Shown: piece after piece, positions 33,662 to 44,658 of the stretch | Numbering within the stretch: the first letter of the stretch is position 1 | Layout: each line of letters starts with the position of its first letter | Assembly: GCA_958510825.1 (NCBI GenBank) | Contig: OY294044.1 | Coordinates: forward strand, 38,427,816 to 38,491,815 | DNA length: 64,000 nucleotides | Source of the DNA: Brachypterus glaber | Lineage: Eukaryota > Arthropoda > Insecta > Coleoptera > Kateretidae | Reading direction: 5' to 3' | Translations under genes and position numbers: made by a program | Notes under the pieces: model-generated | What the model was told of the DNA's origin: nothing | The model's database searches: none | What the model saw: only the letters and a program-made list of their open reading frames with translations

Positions 33662-35495
33662 ATATTTTAAAGGTTGGTGATATTTTAAAATGAGTCCCCG
33701 TAAGGTAAATTTTAAACTTTTTAACGTGGATAAATATAGCTAAGGCTTCTCTTTCAATAGTTGAATATCTTTGTTCCGCAGGTTTCAATACGGAACTTGC
33801 ATAAAACACAGGATGCTCTACGTTGTCGTATTCCTGGCATAAAATACCTGAGGTACTAGTACACCTCGCATCGGTAATTAGTATAAAAGGCCTGCCAAAA
33901 TCTGGGTACTTTAATATTGGCGGAGACATAAGAGCCTGTTTTAATATCAAAAATCCTTCCTCTTGTAAAGGCGACCATATGAATGGTTGATCAATTCTTG
34001 TCAAGAGTATCAGTGGCTGTACAATCTGTGAAAACTTTGGAACAAATTTTCTATAAAATCCGCATAAACCTAAAAAGGAACGTACTTCTTTCACTGTTTG
34101 GGGCCTAGGGTAGCGCTTAATCACTTCAATTTTATCATTGTCGGGTACTATGCCATCTTGATTAATAACATGGCCCAAATAATTAGCTTGTGACTGGAGG
34201 AAATTGCATTTTGTTGGTTTAAATTTGAGATTAGTTTTCCTCATAATTTCAAACACTTTTTCTAGTCTAAAAAGATGTTCTTCAACATCATCACTAGAAA
34301 ATACAATTAAATCATCTAGATATATTAAACATTCTATGCCATTCATGCCATAAAAGATTTGGTTCATAAGCCTCTGGTACGAACTTCCAGAATTCTTAAG
34401 TCCCATTGGCATTCTATTAAATTCTAGGTGCCTAGAAGGTGTGGAAAATGCACTTTTTTCTCTGTCACGTTCATCAAGCTCTATTTGGTAATATCCTTGC
34501 ACTAAATCCATTGTAGAAAACAATTTTGACCCGGACAACTGGTCTATTGTTTCTTGTAGATTGGGTAAAGGAAAATAATCAGTTTTTGTTATCGCGTTTA
34601 ATTCGCGATAATCTATACATAATCTAAATTCTGGGTCTTCACCAGGGTGACTCTTTTTTTCAACTAATATGACTGGAAAACTCCAAGGACTATTACTCTC
34701 CCTGACTATACCATTTTCTAATAAGTCATTAACTTGTTTCTCTAAGATATCTTTCCTTTGGAAAGGCACTCTATATGGCCTTTTTGCTATTGGATGTACA
34801 TTCTCGGTAATAATACGATGCTTTACCAAATTAGTACAAGACAACTTCTCATTTGGGGCTTTAAATACATCTATATATTTTAAAATTAAACTTTGTAATT
34901 TAAACTCCTGCTCGCTAGATGGATTTCCTAATTTCAATTGTTCTAAAATTAGATTTTCATCTTCCTTATCAATTAAACTTATTTCTACATTTTGTACTTG
35001 AGCTTCAACCTCTGCTTCAAATACATAACCTAACATAGTTTTATTAAATACAAAAACTGGTACTTTATTCACATTTCTAATACGGATAGGGACAACTTTA
35101 CTATTTTTACATAAACTTCTTGCTACAAAAACTCCTTTCGGCAAAGAATTACCGTCTTCTATGATAATATTTTCACTGTTTAATGAATCGCGATTCTCAT
35201 TTACAGCATAAATTAACATTTCAGACATACTAGGTACTTCAAAATCACCTAATACTTTGACAATTCCTTGCTTCTTCTTACTAACTCCTTTTTCACTACT
35301 TAACTCCTTTTCTCTCTCTAATGGATCCATTACAACTTCCTTTACTTCTTTAAACTTCTTTTTTCCTAAAACTTCACTAACTCTTTTCTCCATTTTACTC
35401 TTTTTAATTCCTTCCTTTTCCTTTACTAGTTGCGCAACTCTTTTTTCCTCTTTAATAACCTTCTTTCCTTCGTAACTCTTTTCTTTCTCAGAGGT
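33654..35495 (-). CDS. pol: Reverse transcriptase and partial RNase H of gypsy C
   Basis: The frame is open from just after the protease stop; the first ATG is at 35393. A Lys/Glu-rich linker leads to RT, which begins at about HRIITENVHP and RPYRVPFQRK. Motif A is STMDLVQGYY and motif C is YLDD followed by LIVFSSDD. The thumb region has LGHVINQDG and LGLCGFYRKF. RNase H starts with ITDARCTSTSG and has the Glu in EREALA. The frame is lost near 33680-33690 where a few bases are missing, removing the Asp-His pair expected before QPLKYL. The rest of RNase H and integrase continue in the next frame with a short overlap. This copy is therefore not able to make active RNase H. Confidence 0.88.
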   Translation of the reverse strand, partial: TSEKEKSYEGKKVIKEEKRVAQLVKEKEGIKKSKMEKRVSEVLGKKKFKEVKEVVMDPLEREKELSSEKGVSKKKQGIVKVLGDFEVPSMSEMLIYAVNENRDSLNSENIIIEDGNSLPKGVFVARSLCKNSKVVPIRIRNVNKVPVFVFNKTMLGYVFEAEVEAQVQNVEISLIDKEDENLILEQLKLGNPSSEQEFKLQSLILKYIDVFKAPNEKLSCTNLVKHRIITENVHPIAKRPYRVPFQRKDILEKQVNDLLENGIVRESNSPWSFPVILVEKKSHPGEDPEFRLCIDYRELNAITKTDYFPLPNLQETIDQLSGSKLFSTMDLVQGYYQIELDERDREKSAFSTPSRHLEFNRMPMGLKNSGSSYQRLMNQIFYGMNGIECLIYLDDLIVFSSDDVEEHLFRLEKVFEIMRKTNLKFKPTKCNFLQSQANYLGHVINQDGIVPDNDKIEVIKRYPRPQTVKEVRSFLGLCGFYRKFVPKFSQIVQPLILLTRIDQPFIWSPLQEEGFLILKQALMSPPILKYPDFGRPFILITDARCTSTSGILCQEYDNVEHPVFYASSVLKPAEQRYSTIEREALAIFIHVKKFKIYLTGTHFKISPTFKIFV

Positions 35496-36002
35496 TTAAT
35501 TAACTAAATCATGTCCTGCAGAACTGTACGTAATTAATTTTACCTTGTTTCCGCTCTTATCAGTGGAGTTCTGTGCACAAACTCCTTTAGATTTTGCAAG
35601 AAACTTTTCAAATTCATTACTTAATTTGTTAATACTTTCTCTGATATCAGAAAACTGTTTATCGATAAAACTTAACTCTAACTTCTTCTCAACTTCACTT
35701 TTCCCTTCTTTCATAGACACTTTAGCTACTATAAATTCATGAAATATCTCTGTATTTCCTATAACTACCGGCAATTCTACAACACCATAACACGGTATAT
35801 AATTGCCTTGTACATCTCTTAAATTTATATTTTCATTTCTTATACTAAAACCCCTTGTTAATTCCGGCTTAATTAACGTAACAATTGCTCCTGTATCAAC
35901 TAAAACAGACCGTATTTTTCCTCCAATAATTAACTTAATTATTGTACGGGGTTCCTTAATCTGGGAACAATGGTAAATACCGGTCTCTAACTGATTAAAA
36001 TT
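35496..36002 (-). CDS. pol: Protease region of gypsy C
   Basis: This frame opens at the end of gag in the -1 frame and has no ATG of its own near the start. It contains the aspartic protease active site LVDTGAIVTLI (about 35886-35920) and continues through a beta-rich segment into a Lys/Glu-rich linker. It ends at a single TAA at 35496-35498. The reverse-transcriptase frame continues in exactly the same phase after that stop. Either the stop is a point mutation in one gag-pol frame or it marks a readthrough site; mutation is simpler because another lesion lies downstream. Confidence 0.8.
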   Translation of the reverse strand, partial: NFNQLETGIYHCSQIKEPRTIIKLIIGGKIRSVLVDTGAIVTLIKPELTRGFSIRNENINLRDVQGNYIPCYGVVELPVVIGNTEIFHEFIVAKVSMKEGKSEVEKKLELSFIDKQFSDIRESINKLSNEFEKFLAKSKGVCAQNSTDKSGNKVKLITYSSAGHDLVN

Positions 36003-37282
36003 TATGCAACTGGTCTTTGGGGCGCTGTACCAGCTGCTTGACCGTTTAAATTTTGCACTCTACACTCACGTGACACATGACCGAACTTTCTACACTTATA
36101 ACACTGCACACTTTTTACTTTACACTCGTTTGCGTAATGACCACGTTTATTACACGTATAACAAATAACGTTATTTAACCTACAATCTTTACTAAAATGA
36201 CCTTCTTTATTACACTTGAAACATTTAATCGGTCCCCTTTTATTACTTTGGTAATTCTGGTTTCTATTATTACCCGAATATGACTGATAGTTTTGGTTCC
36301 TAACATTATTATTAGGGTACGACTGATATGCCTGGTAATTTTGGTTACCATACTGATATTGGTTTCCTTGATTTCCTGTATAATTCGCGTATCCTTGGTA
36401 GTTATAATTAGCATTATAATTCGGGTTGTTGCTGAAATTTGGGCGATTTTGATCAACTTGAAAAGCTTGAACATCTTGCTTGGTTATTGCCCGGCACTCC
36501 TTGCCTTTGGTCAAACGTTCAATAGTTTCTTCTCTATTTGCTAACAGTCCTGCAGCTTCTATTGTTGCTGGATTTCCGCTCATAACTCTTCTTTTAATAG
36601 GCATTAGCAAACCAGATAAAAATGTTGCTAATATGTCAGCTTGTAATTTTTCTCTCAATACCGCATTTTTGTTCGCATCATTACCGTATGAAACAGTTTC
36701 CCCTGCTGCTAATCTTAATCTTACTAAGTAATCACGACAACTTTCACCGACTTTTTGTTTACAAGACGCAAAATTTTGAATTAACTCCGACACTGATCTT
36801 TCGACTGAATAATGCTCAATTAATAATTTTTCAAAATTCGCCCAAACTTTCTCTTCTTTTAATAAATCTTCAACCGATACTAACTGCCTAGCTTGCCCTT
36901 TTAATTTAATTTTTGCAATAATAATTTTTTGTGTGTCTGTCCAATTACCCAATAACCCAATTTCATTTATATAATTTAAAAATTCTTTAACGTTCCCCGT
37001 TCCATCGAAACTCGGAATTGCTTCGACACTCGCGTTTATTGACGCTGCCGCCGGTGGCAGGTTCGCCATATTAATGTTTGCGTTATTTGGTTCGCCGTCT
37101 GTCATATTATTAACAATTACACTTGGATCACTTTCGTCATCCAAAAATAAATTACTTAAATCGGACGTTGATTCGTCTTCTTTTTTAATAATCGTTACAT
37201 CCGTTTCAACACTATCGTTACTGCTATTTAAACTAGTACTTTCTTTCCCTTCCTCATCTGACCTTAAATTTTTATCACTCAT
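36002..37282 (-). CDS. gag: Gag of gypsy C with three zinc knuckles
   Basis: This 426-residue protein starts at an ATG 248 bases inside the 5' LTR. The first ~85 residues are acidic and Ser/Asn-rich. The capsid-like part, about 88-260, opens with PSFDGTGNVKEF, typical of gypsy gag. A Tyr/Asn/Gln-rich low-complexity segment fills 280-347. Three standard CCHC knuckles follow at residues 354-367, 374-387 and 394-407, which should bind RNA. The frame stops at 36002-36004. The protease lies in a different (-1) frame directly after it, as expected for a programmed frameshift, but I did not find a convincing slippery site. The frame is intact. Confidence 0.92.
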   Translation of the reverse strand: MSDKNLRSDEEGKESTSLNSSNDSVETDVTIIKKEDESTSDLSNLFLDDESDPSVIVNNMTDGEPNNANINMANLPPAAASINASVEAIPSFDGTGNVKEFLNYINEIGLLGNWTDTQKIIIAKIKLKGQARQLVSVEDLLKEEKVWANFEKLLIEHYSVERSVSELIQNFASCKQKVGESCRDYLVRLRLAAGETVSYGNDANKNAVLREKLQADILATFLSGLLMPIKRRVMSGNPATIEAAGLLANREETIERLTKGKECRAITKQDVQAFQVDQNRPNFSNNPNYNANYNYQGYANYTGNQGNQYQYGNQNYQAYQSYPNNNVRNQNYQSYSGNNRNQNYQSNKRGPIKCFKCNKEGHFSKDCRLNNVICYTCNKRGHYANECKVKSVQCYKCRKFGHVSRECRVQNLNGQAAGTAPQRPVA

Positions 37283-37515
37283 AACAACCTACTCTCATTT
37301 TTACCTCTTTCCCTCTTTCTCAGAAGGAAAAAAAAATACGTTTACTGTGAAATAAAACCTGTGAATGTTGTTTATAGACTAGCAAAATATAACCAAATTA
37401 ACCTCGCTACACCGAACAACTCTCTGCCCTACTAGATCGATTAACATACATACATCACTAAAACTGACTGTTTCTGGGGACGTAACCCCATAACTGCACA
37501 TCAAGACAAGTTCGA

Positions 37516-37529
37516 CACTTCTGACACCA
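37516..37529 (-). other. Primer-binding site of gypsy C
   Basis: The minus strand reads TGGTGTCAGAAGTG one base inside the 5' LTR. It would pair with a tRNA ending in CACTTCTGACACCA, a leucine-type acceptor end as I recall it. The 37283-37515 leader that follows has no other feature I can name. Confidence 0.65.
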
Positions 37530-37530
37530 C

Positions 37531-40096
37531 TGTCATAAGCCCTATTTTTGGTTATTCAGATATTCAAACAAATTAAAAGTAAAATGTTTGGTCAGGCAAT
37601 ATCTAAAATGACTTATGTATTAGGATATCTTTTACATTAATATAAAATACTATCTTAATGAAATATCCTCGGTTCGTATTGTCTGATGGTCATTATATTT
37701 AGTGATATTTGCATATCGCACACTCTAAGTAGATGAATAAGTATTGGCATTAATATTTAAATGGATTGCTATTAATATAAGACTTTAAGCTTAGATTATA
37801 CTTTCATACAGAGGATTTCCTTTAATTACAATAAAAAAGTAATTATCAGATAAGTGAATGTTTAACAACATTTTTAATTTTATCTACGGAAATACCCTTT
37901 TGACAAAATTAACATGAAAATCCACAAAATAAATTAGCTTAAAATATCATATTTCAAAAGGCTTACACTTTCTAAGAATTTTAGTATCAATACCATAATC
38001 TACATCTGTTTAAACATTTCCTGAAAAATAAAATGTTTGTACCCCCAATGGGTCTTATTTCTTTTAGTAGGTGCCGAAAAATCACAAGACATTTATTGCA
38101 TTTTAAAAGTTATCTTTATTAACTAAAAACAGACCTTTCACTACATTCAAGTGAAAACACATTTTTCCTTCGGTAAACAAAATTATGGTTTTTTTTGAGA
38201 CCTTTTTTGGCTTTCAAAGAAACTAGATATTTAAGTACTCACATATCTGGATAAGATTCATGGTTAAACTCTTCGGTGGTTGTATGGTGAATAACATTTT
38301 ACACTTTCTGAATTCGCAAACTACCTTGAATATATAATTATCAATAACGATCTGAAACCGGACTCAGCTTTAGAATTAAGACATTTGGATTCCTGTGTCT
38401 CGTTAAAGTTCGTAATTATATTCAAATATTAGTCTCGCCTTACACTGGCTCAACTATTTCTCTATCTCCAAAAAATCAAAAGAATCCCTTTATATAACCT
38501 TCTAAAAAACACATAAAATGACGTCATACCACCACCGAGAACTTTCCCATGCTACATAAAAATCTTATCTAAATAATTAAATTTTATCGTTCTTTAAAAC
38601 AAACAAAAATCTCAACCATAGGTCTTATACAACAAAAATCAAAAACATATATATTTTCTTAAACAACTAATACAAAAATACCATATCTTAGGAAATAGCA
38701 AACTATCTATTTCTTAACACAAAATTAAATTATTTGCAAAACCAATTAATAACAATTAAAACAATTGTTGCTATAATTGGATTCCAAACGAATTAAATAA
38801 AGGACTAAGAATAACTAACAACTCACAAATTCCTAAAACATGTTCATAATTAAAAAAAAACTTAATTTGCACAATTACACAAAATCAGTAAATTACCTAG
38901 ACTAAAAGAATATCCAATTAAAAGCTAAATAAAAATAAAATAAACATATAACTTTAAAACTTATAAAACATAATTTAAGATCTGCATTACTCTCCTATAA
39001 TAACAAAAAAAAAACAAAACCAATTTAATTAAAACAAAAATAAAACAAATATAATCCAATTTCTGAATTTCCCTGTATAATAAAAATGCTTTAGAAAAAA
39101 ACATTCCCACAGAATAACTAACATGTGGAAAATATTAACTTAGGCTTGGCTATTAAACCTTGATAACCTTTTTTTACGACTTAAAAAGGGTCGATATAGT
39201 TTCATAACTCGATACCAAAAAATCGATACAAAAGTTCATTTAATATTTAAATATAAAAACTTTAAAATAATTATAATACAGACCTCAAAATATAAAGAAA
39301 ACTTAGACCTAATTTTCCAGCAAGGAAACTATTCGAAATTATAAATCATTACTTCAAAACTTTTTTAAATGCAAAATTAAATATATATATACATATATAA
39401 TTTTAAAAACAAATTACTATATATACATATATATACACATACACATACACATACACATATTAAATTTCGAAAAGCCTTCTCCTGAAACTAGACATAATTT
39501 TACATATTATCAAAATACACAATATAACAATAATCGTGAAAATGTACTTTTCATTCACACACAACGTGCCGTGTTTAAAATTGAAAATGTGCTAGCCAAT
39601 AATGAAAAATCACTGCTAATATATTATATTACCCGTGTATCCAACATATTAAAATTAAGCAAAAATCGTAAATAAAACTATAATTTTTAATCCTTCATAT
39701 GAGCTTTCTTATTCTTAAAAATAACTATATTTTCTTTAATAGTAAATAAAGTCGTAGGAAAAATAGTATACACGACTTGTCATTTACCCTTTCAATATAT
39801 CCGAATGCTTTTATTTACTTAGTAAATACTTCGTAAAGAAAAATTCTCGTACACAGAACTAGGTTCGCAAACTTATCGCGCAAAATACTATTAACCTTTT
39901 ATTGAGGCATTTTTTACTGATCACTTTATTATGTACTAGAATATTTGTATCAACTTAAATCTCAAAAATAAAGTACTTATTCATAATATATAAAATATAT
40001 TTACGTAATCAAAATTTACTAGAATTATTCATCTTTTTAAAAATAACAATACAAGTTACAAAATTTCTGGTACAGTGATTTTTACCACTCATAACA
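37531..40096 (-). repeat. 5' LTR of gypsy C (2,566 bp)
   Basis: On the minus strand the LTR starts TGTTATGAGTG and ends GCTTATGACA. It is very long for an insect gypsy element. A CACATA-type microsatellite near 39436-39460 has one unit fewer than in the other LTR. No open frame of note lies inside. Confidence 0.93.
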
Positions 40097-42236
40097 AACC
40101 TTTTAAACCAGTAGAAACTAAAACGACCAAAATAGGAGAGTTAGTACACTCAGACATTAGTGGACCAATAAAAGATGCTACTCCTGAAGGATTTAATTAC
40201 TTTCAAGTTACTTAAAACAAAAAATGAAGCTGAAAATAATTTGATAGAATATGTAAGAGAAGTAAAAACTCAACATGTAATTGTAATTGTAATTGTAATG
40301 GTTTATTGTCGTTCTAGGACCTATTTTTATAGGTATTTTACACTATATTAGACAGTGAATATCAAAAAAATTCGTACCGACAATGGGGGCAAATTTAGTT
40401 CACAAGGTTTTAAAGATGTTTGTACAAGAAAAGGAATAAAATTAGAATATACTATGGCTTACACACCTCAGCAGAATGGAAAAAGTAAAATAATGAATAG
40501 AACCTTAATGGATAAAGTAAGGACAAAATTTTCGGAAACAAATTTACCAAAATTTTTATGGGGCGAAGCTATAAGGACATCTGCATATGAATTAAACAGA
40601 TCTCCTACAAATGTTAATAGAGAAATACCGGCAAAAATATGGTTAGGAGAAAACAACTTATCAAAATTACGAGTTTTTGGATCAAAATGTTGGGCAGTTA
40701 CATTACCTAGACAAAGTAAATTGGAACCAAGGGCAAAACCGTTTATTATGGTAGGATATTCTGGTGGAGGCTATCGATTATGGGATCCGACCGAAAATGA
40801 AATAGTACAATCGAGGGACGTTACATTTGATGAAAGTAAGACAAAATATATTGAAAACAAAGAAGTAAAGCAGTTAATAAGATTTGAATCAGATGAACAA
40901 AACTTAGAAGAAGAAGAAGAAGAAGAATACATACCGGAGGAGATGATATCAGAAGATGAAAATGATAAAACTATAATTGAAAATGATGAAGAAAATACGA
41001 AAAATAAAAGAAAAATAACTAGACCAAGCTATTTAAACGATTATGAATTAAACACAGCCTTTTGTTTATTCACAAATAATGACCCTACAGATTTTGAAGA
41101 AGCTAAAAATGATGAAGAGTGGCAAAATGCAATAATTAAAGAATTTAGAGCTTTACATGAGTCGAATACATGGACAGAAACAGAATTACCCGAAGGCAAA
41201 GAAGCTATAGACACAAGATGGATTTTTAGAACAAAAGAAGATGGCACAAAAAAGGCTAGATTAGTAGCCAAAGGTTTTCAAGTAAAAAATGAAAATTTTG
41301 GTCAACTGTACGCGCCAGTAGCAAGATTGGCCACAATAAGATTGTTATTATCAAAAGTAGTTCAAGAAAATCTTCAAGTAAGACAGCTAGACATACCTAG
41401 TGCATTTTTAAACGGAAACCTAGAATCAGAAGTATACATAAAAGTTCCCAGTGGACTAAAAAAGAAAGAAAATAAAGTCTTAAAATTAAATAGAGCTTTG
41501 TATGGACTGAAAGAATCACCAAAATGCTGAAACAAAAGATTCAACAAATTTGCAGAAGAAAACGGATTTGAGAGATCGAGAAATGATTTTTGTTTATATA
41601 TGAAAGAAGACTGTTGGATGATAATTTACGTAGATGACCTAATTTTAATCGGAACTTGTGAAGAATTTATAGAAAAATTAAAACACGAATTTGAAGCCAA
41701 GGATTTGGGTGAATTAAAGGATTTTTTGGGAATGAAAATAGTTAGAAATGAGGAAAAATTAACCATAACACAACCGAAATTGATACAAAGAACATTAGAA
41801 AAGTTTTTTATGACAGAATGTAGAGGATCTTCAACACCAATGGAAATGAAACTTTCAAATAAATGAAGAAGATGAACAAATAAATGTACTTTATAGAGAA
41901 CTTATAGGAAGCGTGATGTATATAGCTACTACAACAAGACCAGATTTGGCTTATGCGATATCTTATTTAAGTCGATTCTTGGACAAACCAACCGTACAAA
42001 CATGGAAAGCCGCAAAAGGGATACTGCGATATTTGAAAGAAACTGAAAATATTGGATTAACATACATTAAAAACGAAGAAAACAAAATTATAGCTTACTC
42101 AGATGCTGACTGGGTAGGAGACAAATTAGACAGGAAAAGTGTGAGTGGATCTATTATATTTTATGGATCAAACCCAATATCATGGTTCAGCAAAAAACAG
42201 GGTTGCGTTGCACTATCATCAGCCGAAGCTGATGAG
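40097..42236 (+). pseudogene. pol: Copia integrase, reverse transcriptase and RNase H, broken
   Basis: Integrase resumes after gypsy C with HSDISGP (first catalytic Asp). A deletion and frameshift follow near 40214, and a 78-base foreign insert sits at 40276-40353. RTDNGG gives the second Asp. The expected glutamate in the PQQNG motif region is a lysine, so the triad is lost. RT follows with the DIPSAFLNG motif, a nonsense TGA at 41528-41530, and motif C YVDD near 41627. Another frameshift lies near 41866. RNase H is seen to SDADW and LSSAEADE, then stops being copia-like at 42237, where the 13-kb inverted-repeat structure begins. Confidence 0.88.
40276..40353 (-). mobile_element. Tiny LINE-tail-like insertion in copia integrase
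   Basis: Read on the minus strand, this 78-base insert ends in AATAAACC followed by repeated ATTACA units. That is the form of a 3' terminus of a CR1/L2-type LINE with a microsatellite tail. It interrupts copia coding between two conserved blocks. It is a severely 5'-truncated copy at best. Confidence 0.5.
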
Positions 42237-42664
42237 TTATTTCTGGGCAGCCAGGCTGGAATTTCTTCTTTATTTTCACGAATTAATAAGGTACATACAA
42301 TTTTGCATGATTTTATCTATATTCTGAACTAAAATTTTATCATATGATCGATTTTATCAGTAGTATGTGGTGTAGAACCAATAAAACTTAAAGTAAATGG
42401 AATTTATGGTATACTATTCTATTTTAGAATCAAATTTTTGATGAAATTAACAATTTATCATAAATATAGTATTCAAACCCGGAAATTTAATTTGGCATCG
42501 GGGCTTTGTCATTGATTAACCTAACTTTTGACTTATTTGTCAAAAATATGGTCAGAATTTAAAATATTTATGTTATTAAACTTAAATTAAAATTAAACTG
42601 AATGGTAAACACCATACTAGAATATAAAGGTACATTTTTATTTTACTATTTTATTCATAATGTA
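42237..42664 (+). repeat. Left terminal inverted repeat of the 13.2-kb structure
   Basis: It pairs with the right repeat from TTATTTCTGG through AAACTGAATGGTAAACACCATAC to TTCATAATGTA. It is then cut by a MITE at 42665. The pairing resumes for 13 bases at 43660 (GGGTAATTCCAGC), showing the MITE inserted into the repeat. Confidence 0.8.
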
Positions 42665-43655
42665 TGTATTTTCTTATTATTTTCTAGAGACAAAAAATGG
42701 GGCACGATTTTAACATTTCTGGATGATTACCCTAGCCAAAAATTATGCAGTTATAAATAAATTGCACTTCTTATTGAAAGAAGCATATATATTAAAGGTA
42801 TGCTCAACTGAACTATTGTTTTAATTTAGTATTAAATTGTATAAATTAAGTATTTTTAACAATAAATATAAGGTATCTACATACATCAGACTATTATTTA
42901 TTTAAATCTGATGCGTACTATAAACAGAATCGGATGGTGGTTTGAACATAATAGAATATCGATTTTAAATTTAAATCACTGTAAATAGATCATAAAAAAA
43001 TAATTATAAAATATGTGGAGAGCCAATAATAAAGTAATTATAGAAATTTAAAACCAAAATACATTTTTTATAATGGTAAAATACTAAGAAAACAAGAAAA
43101 AAAGTAAAAAATGGTCTGCTTTTCGAGTTGTTATCGCTTCTGGCCGCCCTCCTTTAGTTCGGCCGTGGACTTTAAGCTTTGCATTATAATTGTAGAACTC
43201 TAAAGCGCACAATTGAATGCCGAGATGAATCCGAAAAATTTCACTTTTTTTTCGATTTTTTTTTATTATTTAAAAAAAAATATTTGTGTTTTATAATAAA
43301 GCATTATGCCCTCAATTTTTTTTCAAGTTCAGTCATTAGCCAATTATAAAGTAATTGTAGAAATTTAACACCAAAATACATTTTTTACCATGGTAAAATA
43401 CTAAGAAAACACGAAAAAAAGTGAAAAAATAATCTGCTTTTCGAGTTTTTATCGCCCCTGGCCGTCCCCCCTTAGTCCGATACTGGATTTTGAGCACTGG
43501 ATTATAACTATAGAACCTAAAGCTTGGGAAAATACAATACAGTTGGTCATCAACTACAACATATTAAAAAATTAGCCAATTTAACGGAAATTCAATTTAC
43601 ATATAAAACATGCGGGGTCCCATTTTTTGTCTCTAAAAAATAATAAGAAAATACA
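42665..43655. mobile_element. 0.99-kb MITE with TA target duplication
   Basis: The ends TGTATTTTCTTATTATTTT and the matching reverse complement continue through AGAGACAAAAAATGGG on both sides. TA flanks it at 42663-42664 and 43656-43657. Inside are two diverged direct repeats of about 320 bp (from about 43020 and 43340), each with CCAAAATACATTTTTTA and CTGCTTTTCGAGTT. TA duplication suggests Tc1/mariner ancestry. A second copy is within the tandem duplication. Confidence 0.7.
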
Positions 43656-44658
43656 TACAGGGTAATTCCAGCAAATCCTGACATGGCTGGCTTAAAATAA
43701 AATAGAGATTATTATTAGCATTTATAGCCATAATGGTAGCTTATGAAATGAATTTTCTGGTAGTAGCAATTTCATAGTCATCAAGGTGGCTGTTTCTTAA
43801 ATAATTACAGTTTTATTTAGCGGTACGTGGTACATAGACAATTCACTCCGAATTTGGCGTCAATTAACAACGCAAAAACTGTGGTTTAAACTGTGTTTTT
43901 TTGAAACTATTTTTGTATTATAGATTATTTTATATATTTTCGCTGACTATACATTTTAGACGGTAAGTATACGATTTATTATTTTTTTTTCTTGAAATTC
44001 TAAAAATCATCAAAAAATTGTAACGTAAGCAACAAAAAAGTATATAGGCAAGTAATATTGGGAATAGGACATCAATAAAAAACTTAGATTAAGCAGTAAC
44101 TAGTTTCGTCATTTAATTTGACTTTCTCAAACTGATCTAAAAAACAATAAAAAACACTTATAGAAAATTCATAGACATAGAACTATAACTATAAAAAACT
44201 TTTATAAAAGAAAAATTGCATATATTACCTTTGCTCTCATTAAAACTTAAATTTGAACATTAAAAATAAATAAATACACTACAATTACATAAAACATTAA
44301 ACAAATTTTGTAAGACACGCACAACATTCAAACGTCAATTATTTACTAATTTTTTGCGTCAAAGTGATAAAAATATGTATACAAGGTAGACTATGGAATT
44401 TAATAAAATTATTTGGTGAAGGTGCATCATTATTATTAATAAATTTATACCTTTTTAATCTTGTACACTATTAGGTATTTTGTAATATTTTTTATATTCG
44501 TTTAACAATCCTGCATAACCTATACTTAAATTGTTTGTGTCAGTTTTTAAGTTTACATTGTTAATTAATTTTATAAAAATCATTTCACTTATATTACGTC
44601 TTTGTTTTTTTTCCTCCTTGTTAAGTATAAGCATCTTATCAAAATTAAAATCATGATT
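42671..44658. repeat. Tandem duplication (1,988 bp), unit 1
   Basis: From TTCTTATTATTTTCTAG at 42671 the sequence repeats at 44659. The unit covers nearly the whole MITE, the flank with one copy of the 15-bp motif (44019), and the last ~200 bases of the Penelope-like coding region (44455-44658). The junction after CATGATTTT shares TTTT with the start point, a short homology. Confidence 0.93.
44455..44658 (-). pseudogene. Duplicated 3' end of the Penelope-like gene
   Basis: The last ~65 codons and stop of the 46440 frame, including part of the GIY-YIG domain end, recur here because they lie at the right edge of tandem unit 1. It is a by-product of the duplication, not a separate insertion. 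Confidence 0.88.

Larger units (their letters stand above)
25061..40096 (-). mobile_element. Ty3/gypsy LTR retrotransposon C, 15 kb with 2.57-kb LTRs
   Basis: Two LTRs of 2,572 and 2,566 bp flank a 9.9-kb interior on the minus strand. The target duplication is AACC (25057-25060 and 40097-40100), and the copia coding frame rejoins exactly across it. The LTRs differ at only about ten positions I can see plus microsatellite length changes. The interior has gag, protease, RT-RNaseH and integrase, then 4.1 kb without a complete gene before the 3' LTR. The integrase has the GPY/F module. A 4-bp duplication and a leucine-type primer site would fit the 412/mdg1 group, but this is inferred. Confidence 0.95.
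19187..42236 (+). mobile_element. Ty1/copia retrotransposon, decayed and split by insertions
   Basis: Three plus-strand pieces belong to one element: 19187-19597 (LTR, primer site, gag start), 23995-25060 (gag, protease, pre-integrase) and 40097-42236 (integrase, RT, RNase H). The pieces meet exactly at the target duplications of gypsy B (AAAAG) and gypsy C (AACC). The integrase-before-RT order is the hallmark of Ty1/copia. The frame is broken at least five times and the integrase glutamate is lost, so the element is dead. No 3' LTR follows the break at 42237, nor is one found after 55475. Confidence 0.9.

Noticed and set aside
37074..37355. Ser/Leu-rich frames on the plus strand over gypsy C (for example 35257-37355)
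   Set aside because: These are antisense shadows of gag and pol.
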